A stretch of 64,000 bases of DNA from Alphaproteobacteria bacterium (GTDB lineage: Bacteria > Pseudomonadota > Alphaproteobacteria > Rickettsiales > SXRF01): positions 142,390 to 206,389 of the forward strand of contig JANYES010000004.1 of the NCBI GenBank assembly GCA_025362975.1. The letters run 5' to 3'. Of the stretch, positions 46,657 to 55,683 are shown piece after piece (position 1 is the stretch's first letter; every line of letters starts with the position of its first letter). Both the position numbers and the translations under genes were made by a program. The notes beneath the pieces are model-generated. The model made no database searches. It saw only the letters and a program-made list of their open reading frames with translations, and was not told where the DNA came from.

Positions 46657-47838
46657 ATGATTGACGACACCGCCGATACTCTGCCTTCCGTAAATAAGGC
46701 CCAATTAATACAGCAGGTAAACCTCTGGTTTAACGCCCGCATTGAAATATGGTGCAAGGCGTTCGATTATTTTGACCGGAAAGATGGCAGCAAAGCGGTT
46801 GAGGATATTTTAAAACGCGGGCTGAAATGCAACACCGGCGAGACGAGGGCGTTCCTTGCGGGCAATGTCACGGATGGAAAATGCGTCGAGTACCGCGGGA
46901 AGCTGGAAGCGGCTGGCATTATCGATGGCGAAGGCAGAATGATTCCGCCGACGCTGCATAAAAAGCTGCGTCCGGAGCCGGTCAAGAAGGTGAAGCAAGT
47001 CAAGCATTACGAGATTCCGTGGAAAGTAAAGCCGGATACCGTCGACGATACGGTGGCTGCGTTAAAGCAAACTGAGGACCAGATGCACGTGGCGCTTGTG
47101 GCGCTGATGGAAGATATCGGTGTGCAGGCTGCGCGCGGTGGCATCAATATACACCTGATCGATCTGATCGGCTCTATCAAGACGCAGTTGTTCGAGCACG
47201 ATGCGGCGGAAATTACGCCGGATATGCTTAAACCAGAGGTAGACTCACAGTTAAAATACCTGCGCGGCGTTGCGTTCAGGGATAGCAGCGAACTAAAGCG
47301 CCTGCAGCAGAAATTGCAAGGGCAGAAGGTCATCGCCCATGAAGATAGCGAGCGCATGGAAAAGCTTGAAAAGAGCGTCGCGTCGCTGGCACCAGAAAAG
47401 CTTGCGGCGACTGCGATCAATCTTAATAAGCTGGACCTGCCGCATTGCGCCGGGCTAGTGAGCGATTACCTGAGGCTTGAAGAAATCGAAGAAACGTTGG
47501 CTAGCCTTCGCCATAACCTGTCGGAAACGATTCATGGCAAGCATGAAGACAGTTTCGCGGCTAACGTTAACGGCGCGAAGCGCAAGGCGACGTTGCTCGC
47601 GGCGTGCGCCGATCAATACGATAATTTGCAGGAGTTACTGGAAGACCCTGTAGGCGAAAAACAACAGGCGATCGCCGATGCGTTGAAGGCGTTTCTGGAA
47701 AAGGAGTACCCGAAAACCCTGAGGCCGGATGCGCTGAAACCTGTGGCTGACGTAATCAATGCCGAGCTGGCTGCAAAGAAAAAAGACAAAAAGCCTACGC
47801 GGGCGTTCCCTGAAAAAAGCGAAGGCCCGGCTCGCTAA
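46657..47838 (+). CDS. Hypothetical protein, 393 aa, coiled-coil-rich
   Basis: The protein is soluble and mostly helical. The first 110 residues look like a folded domain (WFNARIEIWCKAFDYFDRKDG; NTGETRAFLAGNVTDGKCVEYRGKLEAAGII). A Lys/Pro/Val-rich linker follows, then about 200 residues of coiled-coil character, with a Lys-rich tail. A GTG lies directly before the ATG chosen here. It overlaps the convergent 47835 gene by 4 bp. I do not recognise the family. Confidence 0.75.
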   Translation: MIDDTADTLPSVNKAQLIQQVNLWFNARIEIWCKAFDYFDRKDGSKAVEDILKRGLKCNTGETRAFLAGNVTDGKCVEYRGKLEAAGIIDGEGRMIPPTLHKKLRPEPVKKVKQVKHYEIPWKVKPDTVDDTVAALKQTEDQMHVALVALMEDIGVQAARGGINIHLIDLIGSIKTQLFEHDAAEITPDMLKPEVDSQLKYLRGVAFRDSSELKRLQQKLQGQKVIAHEDSERMEKLEKSVASLAPEKLAATAINLNKLDLPHCAGLVSDYLRLEEIEETLASLRHNLSETIHGKHEDSFAANVNGAKRKATLLAACADQYDNLQELLEDPVGEKQQAIADALKAFLEKEYPKTLRPDALKPVADVINAELAAKKKDKKPTRAFPEKSEGPAR

Positions 47839-48466
47839 CGCGCGCGCCGTGTTTTCTCGGACGCGATAGCATCCGGCTGGCGGCTGGCAATGGTTGCCAG
47901 CGATTGCAAGCTGACGAGGAACTGGGTGAATTCATCGCCAAGGGTGTGATGCTCGGGCATTTCAGCATCAATAACTTTAGCGCGCAGCCTCGCGATGAGC
48001 GGCGGGAATTGCGTCATGGCTTCGTGGATCGTTTCGAGGTCGTCATGGTCGGGTTTTTTGCCGCGCTCTAACTGTTCCAGCATCCGCAGGAAGCGGCCCA
48101 CCATTTCGATAGACGACTGGAAATCGCGGTACATTTCAAGCTGGGCATCAAACAACATGACGCTGTCGTGCCTGGCAGCCCCTTTTTGCGGTGGGACCAT
48201 TCTGCTTTTAACATCGTGACGGTTCCGTCGATCCTGCCGTTTTCCAGATCGCCGTCGGCGATGGGCACGTTCATTTTGCGACCCATATCCTCCGCTGTTT
48301 CTTCCATCTTGCTGCGGGCGATGGAGACGACGACCGGCAGGGTTTTGTTCGGCATTGTATCGCACAGCCATTCACGTAAGCGTTGTTCACCGGCTTCGTC
48401 TATATTCTGGTCGAGGTATGTCGTGATCAGGTTGCGCAGGCGTGAAGGAAGAAGCGGGTTCGGCAT
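47835..48466 (-). pseudogene. Hypothetical protein gene split by a frameshift
   Basis: The 5' frame starts at an ATG (48466) as MPNPLLPSRLRNLITTYLDQ and reads well to HRKKG. It then continues only as nonsense (LPGTTASCC...). The other frame reads poorly upstream and becomes protein-like from AARHDSVMLFDAQLEMYRDF to the stop at 47835. Restoring one G in the GGGG run (minus strand, about 48179-48182, next to five As) joins them as RKKG-AARHDS, a 210-aa helical soluble protein. Either a recent pseudogene or a homopolymer consensus error. No function is recognised. Confidence 0.65.
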
Positions 48467-48472
48467 CGCGGT

Positions 48473-48880
48473 TTACTTTTTCTTGGATTTCGCCGGAGCC
48501 GGTTGCGGCGGATAAACCTGCATGCGGGTCGGGTAATTGTCCGAGGTGAATTGCAACAATCCGGATTCAACGCTTTTGGATGTGTTCACCTGACAAAAGC
48601 TGTCGAGCCATTCCATGACTTTCATCACATCGTGGCCGGGTACGATATCGTAGGTATTCGGGGTCAGGTAATTATAACCTGAGAGCCAGCCGCTGATATA
48701 AAGCTCGTCGGCGGCGTTGCGGCCATTATGCAGCGGTAATTTGCGGTCTTCGGAGTATTGGGGGCAGGAAATGTAGTTCAGGGTCTGGTAAAGGCCTTTC
48801 TCGTCGGCGGCGATGGCCGAATAGGAGGAAAAGGCGGTTATTAGGAGGGCCAGAAGGCGGTAATCAAGGGGTGCGCGCAT
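48473..48880 (-). CDS. Secreted protein resembling Rap1a/HdeA-type periplasmic proteins
   Basis: The ATG at 48880 has an AGGAAG site and gives a 135-aa protein with a signal peptide (MRAPLDYRLLALLITAF..., cleavage after AIA). The mature part has LYISGWLSGYNYLT and a C-terminal VMEWLDSFCQVNTSKSVESGLLQF block, the pattern (GY..G...WLd.yC..np...) of Rap1a/Tai-like periplasmic proteins. Two cysteines (ISCPQ and SFCQ) probably form the disulfide. The tail is Pro/Lys-rich. The family call is moderate; it could be an uncharacterised relative. Confidence 0.65.
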   Translation of the reverse strand: MRAPLDYRLLALLITAFSSYSAIAADEKGLYQTLNYISCPQYSEDRKLPLHNGRNAADELYISGWLSGYNYLTPNTYDIVPGHDVMKVMEWLDSFCQVNTSKSVESGLLQFTSDNYPTRMQVYPPQPAPAKSKKK

Positions 48881-49017
48881 AATATTACTTCCTGTAATTT
48901 CATGCCAATGTAAGGTTTTATCCCGATATGTGGTAGTAAAAAATGGCGACACGTAACAAATCTGTAATAAAAGCGTGATATCATTAAATAAAGGTACATT
49001 CAGGGGATATCCGACGC

Positions 49018-49878
49018 ATGGTCGACGCGCCTAAAAAGCCGGATCTTTTAAACAGTCTCAAAGACGCCAAAGGGGCATTCGATTTATTTGCGGAAGCAAA
49101 TGAGTTTCGCAAGTCGCCCAAGCGTGTGCTTGATCCCGATGCCGATATCAAATTCCTTAAAAAACTGGACAAAGAAAAGAACAATCCGGTCCTGCGCGAT
49201 GCCGTTTCCAGCGCGATCACCGAGCCGCTGAACAAGTTGCCTGGCGGTTTCCGCATGGGCGTGGCAGCGAAGCCGCTGATCGACGCGGTAGCGCCCATGA
49301 TCAATTATTTTGCCCAGGACATGATGAGCACGGCAGCCAATGTAGCGCCGGTTATAGAGGAAATATTTACGGCCGGGCCGCCAAGGATGGAGACTCCTGC
49401 GCCCGTATTTGAAATAAGCGCGCCTGTGGTTGAAGAACCGGCCTTCGTTCCGACACCTGTGTTGCCGCCGGAACCGGTGGTGGTAACGGCCCCCAAAGTT
49501 GAGGCACCTGTGGTTGAACCTAAGGTAGAACAGCCGAAAGTTGAACCGCCCAAGCCTGCGCCGGAGGTAGCGCCTGCGCCCGTCGAGAAAAAAGCGCCAC
49601 CCGCCATAAAAAAAGCAAAAGTGGCTGAGCTTAAAAAATCGGATGAAGAACTGACAGGTCTGGACGCAATAAAGCGTGCGTTCGACAACAACCCGTTCTT
49701 CAAAAAAATCAAAGGCGCGGTGGAAGAAGCAGCTACCGGACTTGCTGGTGTGACAACGGATAACCTGACCTATCCGAGTGGCGCTCCGGGCATGGACGCC
49801 ATGAAGACGACAGACAAAGCCGCGACCGAACAAATTGCGACCGAGAAAAAAGACACCGCGCCAATATTGCGCAAATAA
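49018..49878 (+). CDS. Hypothetical protein with Pro/Val/Glu-rich spacer
   Basis: The N-terminal 110 residues are helical and soluble. Residues 120-205 form an extended PVVEPKVEQPKVEPPKPAPE-type spacer of the kind seen in TonB and other wall-spanning proteins, followed by a Lys-rich stretch and a 60-residue C-terminal segment (GLDAIKRAFDNNPFFKKIKG). There is no signal peptide or membrane helix, so periplasmic spanning is doubtful. An unstructured linker in a cytoplasmic scaffold fits better. The family is not recognised. Confidence 0.75.
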   Translation: MVDAPKKPDLLNSLKDAKGAFDLFAEANEFRKSPKRVLDPDADIKFLKKLDKEKNNPVLRDAVSSAITEPLNKLPGGFRMGVAAKPLIDAVAPMINYFAQDMMSTAANVAPVIEEIFTAGPPRMETPAPVFEISAPVVEEPAFVPTPVLPPEPVVVTAPKVEAPVVEPKVEQPKVEPPKPAPEVAPAPVEKKAPPAIKKAKVAELKKSDEELTGLDAIKRAFDNNPFFKKIKGAVEEAATGLAGVTTDNLTYPSGAPGMDAMKTTDKAATEQIATEKKDTAPILRK

Positions 49879-49894
49879 TCCCGATATAAAAAAA

Positions 49895-51703
49895 TTAGTA
49901 AGCGCGTTCTTCTGGCGGGAAGGAAATCGGCGTGCGGGTCAGCATGTCTTCCGCGTGCAGGCGCACGGGGCGGATGGTGAAGCGCGTGTTCCCATGATCA
50001 TCGACGAAGCAGACGCTATGCGCCAGACAACCGGCGTCGTCACGCGTCGGGAAATCCTGACGCCAGTGCGCGCCGCGGCTTTCGCAGCGTTCGTAGGCGC
50101 TGGTCATGGCGGAGGAGGCTTGACGCAGCAGGTTATCGGTTTCCAGCGCTTCGATAAGGTCGTTATTCCAGATTAGCGAAGTGTCCGCGACATGCAGCTC
50201 GTGCTGCATCATGCCCCAGAGTGTGCGCAGCTCTTTCTGGCCGTTAAAAAGCAGATCGTTTGTGCGGAAAATACTGGCGTTGGCTTGCATCACGTTCTGC
50301 AATGATTTGCGGATTTTGTTAGGCCGCATGTTGCCGCGCGCGGTGCGCAGATCGTCGAAGCGGGTGATCAGCGGTTCCAGTAATTCGCTGGAAATAACTT
50401 TGTGGCTTGCGCCGTGGACGATGCTGTCGGCAGCGAATTCACCGGCGGCTTTGCCGAACACGATCAGTTCAAGCAACCCATTGCAGCCGAGGCGGTTGGC
50501 GCCGTGCACGGAGGTGCAGGAAGCTTCGCCGATGGCGAGCAGGCCTTCGATGATGCGCTCGCTACCCTTGCTGTCGATGGTGACGACCTGACTTTGCATG
50601 TTGGTCGGGATTCCGCCCATGGTGTAATGAACCGTGGGAACGACGGGAATGGGTTGGGTGTAGATGTCTACCTGTGCGAAAGTCTGGGCGATATCCTTGA
50701 TGCTTGGTAACTTGCTATCGATAACATCGCGGCTCAGATGCGCGAGACTTAAATACAGATGGTCCTTTTTGGGGCCGCAACCGCGGCCAGCCATGATTTC
50801 CTGAATCATCGAGCGCGAAATAACATCGCGCGAGGCAAGTTCCATTGACGACGGCGCATAGGTGGACATAAAACGTTCACCGTCGCCGTTAAGCAGGAAC
50901 GCGCCTTCGCCGCGCGCGCCTTCGGTGATGAGGATGCCGCTATTATAAAGTCCCGTCGGATGAAACTGGATGAATTCCATGTCCTGCAACGGAAGCCCTG
51001 CGCGAAGGATCATAGCGTTGCCGTCGCCGGTACAGATGCTGGAGGCGGTGGTGGAGGCATAGGCCTGACCGAAACCGCCGGTGGCGATGATGGTCTGGTG
51101 CGCGCGGAAGCAGTGTAACTCACCGGTTTCAAGTTCCCATGCGAGCATGCCCCGGCAGATATTTTCGTCGTCAAAAATTAAATCAAGCGCCATGTACTCG
51201 ATGAAAAATTCCACATCGTGGCGCATGGAATGCGTGTAGAGCGTATGCAGCAACGAATGCCCCGTGCGGTCGGCAACTGCGCAGGCGCGATAGGCGGTGC
51301 CGCCTTTGCCGTAATCGGACGACTGGCCGCCATACGCGCGCTGGTAGATCTGGCCGCTGTCGTCGCGGGTGAAGGGCATGCCCATGTGCTCGAGTTCGGC
51401 GATCGCCTCCGGCGCTTTTTCGCACATGAAGGCGATGGCATCCTGATCGCCCAACCAGTCGGAACCGCGAATGGTGTCGTACATGTGCCAGCGCCAGTCG
51501 TCGGGGATGCGGTTGCCGAGCGCGGCGTTGATGCCGCCTTGCGCCGCCACCGTATGGCTTCGTGTCACGGGCACTTTGGAAACGCACGCCACGGTGATAT
51601 CAGGATCGCGCTCGCATGCCGCCGCCGCTGCACGCAATCCCGCACCGCCGCCGCCGACAATCAGCACGTCATGGTAATGGGTAATCAGCTTGTAGGTGGT
51701 CAT
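49895..51703 (-). CDS. sdhA: Succinate dehydrogenase flavoprotein subunit
   Basis: The 602-aa flavoprotein of complex II oxidises succinate to fumarate. The FAD-binding [10 protein letters not shown] near residues 18-27, [17 protein letters not shown] with the His that binds FAD covalently, the SdhA-specific [61 protein letters not shown] and [13 protein letters not shown] are present. The end TFSIRPVR-like [10 protein letters not shown]...FPPEERAY also fits SdhA, not aspartate oxidase NadB. sdhC, sdhD and sdhB are not adjacent. The neighbours are a hypothetical gene (convergent) and nadC (divergent), which is unusual. Confidence 0.93.
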   Translation of the reverse strand: MTTYKLITHYHDVLIVGGGGAGLRAAAAACERDPDITVACVSKVPVTRSHTVAAQGGINAALGNRIPDDWRWHMYDTIRGSDWLGDQDAIAFMCEKAPEAIAELEHMGMPFTRDDSGQIYQRAYGGQSSDYGKGGTAYRACAVADRTGHSLLHTLYTHSMRHDVEFFIEYMALDLIFDDENICRGMLAWELETGELHCFRAHQTIIATGGFGQAYASTTASSICTGDGNAMILRAGLPLQDMEFIQFHPTGLYNSGILITEGARGEGAFLLNGDGERFMSTYAPSSMELASRDVISRSMIQEIMAGRGCGPKKDHLYLSLAHLSRDVIDSKLPSIKDIAQTFAQVDIYTQPIPVVPTVHYTMGGIPTNMQSQVVTIDSKGSERIIEGLLAIGEASCTSVHGANRLGCNGLLELIVFGKAAGEFAADSIVHGASHKVISSELLEPLITRFDDLRTARGNMRPNKIRKSLQNVMQANASIFRTNDLLFNGQKELRTLWGMMQHELHVADTSLIWNNDLIEALETDNLLRQASSAMTSAYERCESRGAHWRQDFPTRDDAGCLAHSVCFVDDHGNTRFTIRPVRLHAEDMLTRTPISFPPEERAY

Positions 51704-51777
51704 TCTTACTTTGTTACTGGCAATGGAGCGTGAGATGTTATACTAGATGAATAACGAAAAACCAACGGGAATACCTT

Positions 51778-52644
51778 ATGGATAAAGATCCTTTTAAAGA
51801 GCAGCTTAGATCTGTCATCGAAGCAGCACTCGCTGAGGATATCGGCTCAGGGGATATTACGTCCGAATTGCTGATTCCTGAGGATGTGCAGGCGCAGATG
51901 AGCTTTATCGCCCGCGAGGGAATGGTGGTGTGCGGCACGTCAGTGCCCGGCGAAGTGTACAAGCAGCTTAGCAGCGAAGTCGAAGTGGATGAAATATCCG
52001 ATGACGGAACGCTAGTTCCGGCGGGTACGGTGCTGGTAAAAGTAGCGGGTCCGGCACGTAAAATCCTGACCGGCGAGCGCGTATGCCTGAACATCATGCA
52101 GCGCATGTGCGGTATCGCGACAATTACCCATGTCTACGCCGAAGCGGTGAAAGGCACGAAAGCCACGATTCTGGATACGCGCAAAACCATGCCCGGCATG
52201 CGCCAGCTGGATAAATACGCGGTGCGCACCGGCGGCGGGCGCAACCACCGCATGGGGCTGGATGACATGGTACTCATTAAGGACAATCACGTGGAAATCG
52301 GCCTTCGCACAGGCGGACTTTCCATTGGCGAGCTTGTGGCCAAAGCCCGTCACGAAGTGGCGCAGAATATCCCCATCATTGTGGAGTGCGACACGTTGGA
52401 GCAGGTGGCGGAAGTGATCGCCGCAAAGCCGGATCGCATTTTGCTCGATAACATGAACACCCGCAAACTCAAGGAAGCAGTCAAGCTGGTAGCGGGCCGC
52501 GTGCCGTTGGAATCGTCGGGCGGGGTGACGCTGGAGATGGTGCGCGAGATTGCGGAAACCGGGGTGGACTTTATCTCCGTCGGTAAGCTTACGCACTCGG
52601 CACCTGCGGCGGATATCGGTGCCGACATCACCTATTATTCTTAA
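51778..52644 (+). CDS. nadC: Nicotinate-nucleotide pyrophosphorylase (carboxylating)
   Basis: This 288-aa enzyme converts quinolinate and PRPP to nicotinate mononucleotide in NAD synthesis. ALAEDIGSGDITSELL at the N-terminus, ERVCLNIMQRMCGIAT, ATILDTRKTMPGMRQLDKYAVRTGGGRNHRMGL (binding site Arg/Lys), KDNHVEIG, VECDTLEQV, ESSGGV and ISVGKLTHSAPA are diagnostic. The 74-bp gap to divergent sdhA holds both promoters. nadA and nadB are not in the window. Confidence 0.97.
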   Translation: MDKDPFKEQLRSVIEAALAEDIGSGDITSELLIPEDVQAQMSFIAREGMVVCGTSVPGEVYKQLSSEVEVDEISDDGTLVPAGTVLVKVAGPARKILTGERVCLNIMQRMCGIATITHVYAEAVKGTKATILDTRKTMPGMRQLDKYAVRTGGGRNHRMGLDDMVLIKDNHVEIGLRTGGLSIGELVAKARHEVAQNIPIIVECDTLEQVAEVIAAKPDRILLDNMNTRKLKEAVKLVAGRVPLESSGGVTLEMVREIAETGVDFISVGKLTHSAPAADIGADITYYS

Positions 52645-52700
52645 GACTATATTTACCATGCGCGGCTATCATCGCGTTTTCATTGTGGTCGAGCGTTGAT

Positions 52701-53513
52701 ATGATTTCTGCCCATGATAATCATAACCGGCATTCAGGGTTTTCCCTGATCGAAATGGCTGTCGTCATCACGATCATCGGCTTGATTATCGGTAGTATCG
52801 TCGCCGGTGCTTCGATGATCCGCAATGCGCGCATCGCGCAAACCATCACGCAGCTTTCCCAGATATCCGACGGCATCAATCAATTCCGCGATAAATACCA
52901 GCAATTGCCGGGCGATATGTATAACGCGACGTCCTATTGGGGAACGAATGCTGCATGCCCGAGCCAGCCATCCACCAAACACAAGGATACTTGCAACGGC
53001 GACGGAAGCGGATATATCGAAAATGGAAATGAAAGCTTCTATGCATGGCAGCATCTTGCCGATGCTGGCATGATTAACGGCACTTATTCCGGATCATACA
53101 CCGTGGGTACGCCAAGGCCAGGTGTGGATTGTCTCCCAGCAAGCATCGGCGGGTGCTTCGGCATAGGTTTCATACCGGCAAACCGGGGTGGCAGCTGGCA
53201 GCTATGGGCGGACCATTATCCAAGGCTTGTACCAATTCATATTGTTTCGCTGGGCAATATCATGACGTCGCACAGCTATGAAGAACCATACCCGCCGCTG
53301 ACAGGAAGCGACGTGCGCGATATCGACGCCAAGATTGACGACGGCGCACCCGCCACGGGAAATATCACCACACGTCCGGGCTATTGCCTTCCTATCGCCG
53401 GGGAACCTTGTTTTTACCCAAGCCCCTGCATTACGGATGCAACCGAGACAGCATTGTACAACACGGCGACTTTTGGTGACCCTTGCAACCTTGATTTCAC
53501 GTTGAGTTTCTAA
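52701..53513 (+). CDS. Prepilin-like protein, paralogue 1 of 3
   Basis: The 270-aa protein has a type IV prepilin signal: short polar leader, cleavage G^FSLIEMAVVITIIGLIIGSIV with Glu at +5. It would be processed by PilD and assembled into a pilus or pseudopilus. The body holds motifs shared by all three local paralogues: KYQQLPGDMYNATSYWG, then CNGDGSG (like a Ca2+-binding loop) and near the end DIDAKIDDGAPATG. An ATG at 52701 is preferred over the upstream TTG. It is encoded convergently to the other two. Confidence 0.87.
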   Translation: MISAHDNHNRHSGFSLIEMAVVITIIGLIIGSIVAGASMIRNARIAQTITQLSQISDGINQFRDKYQQLPGDMYNATSYWGTNAACPSQPSTKHKDTCNGDGSGYIENGNESFYAWQHLADAGMINGTYSGSYTVGTPRPGVDCLPASIGGCFGIGFIPANRGGSWQLWADHYPRLVPIHIVSLGNIMTSHSYEEPYPPLTGSDVRDIDAKIDDGAPATGNITTRPGYCLPIAGEPCFYPSPCITDATETALYNTATFGDPCNLDFTLSF

Positions 53514-54311
53514 TTACATTCCCAGCAGGAATATCAATGAGCACGTGTAGGTGCCATTGGTCGTAGTGACATAACTCTGCGCGGTTTGCGTGGTGTCGTT
53601 GGTAGTGCAGGTAGGAAGCTGCAAGGTGCGCCATGCGCGCACGATGCCGGTGCCGGGCATGCCATCGTCGATCTTCTGGTCAATGGCGAAAGCTTCGGAT
53701 GAAGACAACACCGGCGCGCGCGCCATGTTATTGGCGACATACCCGCCGAGCGTCAGGATATGGCCGTATTTATCGCCCCAGAGCCTCGTGCTGGTGGTGG
53801 TCAGGCTGTAATAAAGCAAGGTCCAGCCCGAGCCGGGAAGGGAGGAAGAGGGTATGTTGATCCCGGGCCTGCCTTCGATCAGCGCGCCGGGATTGACAGT
53901 GCCGGGATAACCGAGAGATAGCATGCCCGCGTTAGCCATTTGCTGCCACGCGCGGAACCATTCCTGCGTATTGGACAAGCTACCGTTGAAATCGCTGCTG
54001 CCGATAGTACCATTACCGTCACCGTTGCAGGTGGGAACTTTGGGGGTAATGGTCACAGGCGAATTTGGGCAGGTCGTGTCGGAACCCCACATGCTTTCGG
54101 CATTATTCATATCGCCGGGGAGTGCCAGGAATTTATCTTTGAATTCGTTGACTGACTTCACGTAAAAATCGTATTCGCCGATCATGGTTTGGATGTGGGC
54201 GGATCGGATCATCGTAACTGCCGTAAAGATAGCGCCAACGATGAGGCCAATAATCGTCATCACGATGGCCATTTCCAGCAATGTAAAACCTTTGTCGCGT
54301 GTGCGCATCAT
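53514..54311 (-). CDS. Prepilin-like protein, paralogue 2 of 3
   Basis: The prepilin signal RTRDKG^FTLLEMAIVMTIIGLIVGAI is followed by the family motifs KFLALPGDMNNAESMWG, CNGDGNG and AIDQKIDDGMPGTG in a 265-aa protein. The start at 54311 overlaps the stop of paralogue 3 (ATGA), so the two are translated in step. No assembly ATPase, platform protein, secretin or peptidase gene is nearby, so these would rely on machinery encoded elsewhere. Confidence 0.87.
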   Translation of the reverse strand: MMRTRDKGFTLLEMAIVMTIIGLIVGAIFTAVTMIRSAHIQTMIGEYDFYVKSVNEFKDKFLALPGDMNNAESMWGSDTTCPNSPVTITPKVPTCNGDGNGTIGSSDFNGSLSNTQEWFRAWQQMANAGMLSLGYPGTVNPGALIEGRPGINIPSSSLPGSGWTLLYYSLTTTSTRLWGDKYGHILTLGGYVANNMARAPVLSSSEAFAIDQKIDDGMPGTGIVRAWRTLQLPTCTTNDTTQTAQSYVTTTNGTYTCSLIFLLGM

Positions 54312-55096
54312 AACCCCGTGAGGAAAAATAGCCCGCATGCGGGTGATTTGTAATTATTATTGTAAGTCGAGCTGGCAGCGGTATCGGACGTGGTGCAGTT
54401 GGGCATGATCGCGGATTTCGCCGTCATCACGCTCCCGCTGGCGGGCAAGCCGTCATCCATTTTCGCATCGACCATGTAAGCTTCTTCGGGCAGCAGGAAC
54501 GAACCGCGCGCATAATCGCCGGTGCGCTTGGTGCCCACAACGATCATGTGGTTATACAGCGCCTGAAAATAATTTGGGTCGGCGGTGAAGTTCTGCGGCT
54601 GAACGTACAGCACAGTGTACCCACCGTTTTCATAGAGCGATGCAGGAACGTTAGTGCCGGGCAGCGCTTCGTAGGTGCTGCCGGTGCCTGCCATGCCGGT
54701 GAATGTGAGCTTGATGAACCCGGCATCGGAAAGTTGCTGCCATGCGGTGAAGAGTTCGGAATCGCGGGTGGTGCCAAGCCAGCGGTCGGCGATATGGCCG
54801 TTGCCGTCGCCGTTGCAGGTTTTGGTGGCGGGGAGGGTGGAATAAGCGGGGGTAGGGCAGCCGGTGGCCGAGCCCCAGAAATTTTCTGCATCGGGGAAGT
54901 CGCCGGGCAGGTAATGGTATTTATCCTTGAACGATTGCATGGCGTTGGAGTAAGTTTCGATGTCACTCATCAGGCTTTGCAGCTTGGCATTTTTGATGGC
55001 CGTAGAACCAGCGAGGATGCCGCCCACCAGCAAGGCGATGATCGTCAGCACGATGGCAAGCTCGACAATGGTAAAACCTTGATGATTTTTATGCAT
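54308..55096 (-). CDS. Prepilin-like protein, paralogue 3 of 3
   Basis: The 262-aa protein has MHKNHQG^FTIVELAIVLTIIALLVGGIL as the prepilin leader and helix, then KYHYLPGDFPDAENFWG, CNGDGNGHI and MVDAKMDDGLPASG. The ends of all three proteins carry two late cysteines (MPNCTTSD... and ACGLFFL here) likely to form a C-terminal disulfide loop. It is first in the minus-strand pair and 124 bp from the Fur-family gene on the other strand. Confidence 0.87.
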   Translation of the reverse strand: MHKNHQGFTIVELAIVLTIIALLVGGILAGSTAIKNAKLQSLMSDIETYSNAMQSFKDKYHYLPGDFPDAENFWGSATGCPTPAYSTLPATKTCNGDGNGHIADRWLGTTRDSELFTAWQQLSDAGFIKLTFTGMAGTGSTYEALPGTNVPASLYENGGYTVLYVQPQNFTADPNYFQALYNHMIVVGTKRTGDYARGSFLLPEEAYMVDAKMDDGLPASGSVMTAKSAIMPNCTTSDTAASSTYNNNYKSPACGLFFLTGL

Positions 55097-55219
55097 TTTT
55101 TGGCTATACGAGGCTGGATTGCGCGATTACTGGCCAGTATAGGCTTAAGGTGTTAAAAAACGGTTGTCATATTGGTATCTTAGGCAGCAAGACTTGCCTT
55201 ACAGGAAATTCTGTGTAGA

Positions 55220-55681
55220 TTGCTGCTAACAGTTGAAGAAACGAAAGGGACGAGCTTGCGGGATAACGTATCCAGAATCGAGGCGAAATGCATCGAGAAG
55301 GGCCTCAAGATGACGGGCCAGCGCCGCATTATTGCCAAGGTCCTGTCGGAGTCGACAGACCATCCGGACGTTGAGATGCTATATCAGCGCGCCGTGATCG
55401 CCGATCGGCATATCAGCATCGCCACCGTTTACCGCACCGTAAAATTATTTGAAGAAGCGGGCATCACCCAGCGCCACGATTTCGGCGACGGGCGCTCGCG
55501 TTACGAGGAAACGTCGGAAGAACATCACGATCACCTGATCGATTTGAAAACCGGCAAGGTGATTGAATTCACCAGTGAAGAAATTGAAGTATTGCAGCAA
55601 ACCATCGCTAAAAAGCTAGGCTATCGTCTTGTGGACCACCGCCTTGAACTTTTCGCAGTGCCGCTGGACTCGAACGGATAA
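55220..55681 (+). CDS. Fur-family metalloregulator
   Basis: The 153-aa protein has the winged helix of Fur (MTGQRRIIAKVLSE; ISIATVYRTVKLFEEAGI) and the His-rich dimerisation domain EEHHDHLIDLKTGKVIEF. The latter lacks the CxxC structural zinc site (HLICxxCG in E. coli Fur), as in many alphaproteobacterial Fur/Mur proteins. The target metal (iron or manganese) cannot be told. The frame begins at a TTG (55220); a second TTG at 55256 has a better AAAGGGA site. It directly precedes olsB (2-bp gap), so it may be cotranscribed with ornithine-lipid genes. Confidence 0.92.
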   Translation: MLLTVEETKGTSLRDNVSRIEAKCIEKGLKMTGQRRIIAKVLSESTDHPDVEMLYQRAVIADRHISIATVYRTVKLFEEAGITQRHDFGDGRSRYEETSEEHHDHLIDLKTGKVIEFTSEEIEVLQQTIAKKLGYRLVDHRLELFAVPLDSNG

Positions 55682-55683
55682 TA

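Noticed and set aside
49895-51703. L-aspartate oxidase (nadB) next to nadC
   Set aside because: The protein has SdhA-specific segments ([19 protein letters not shown], covalent-FAD His block) and SdhA length, not those of NadB.
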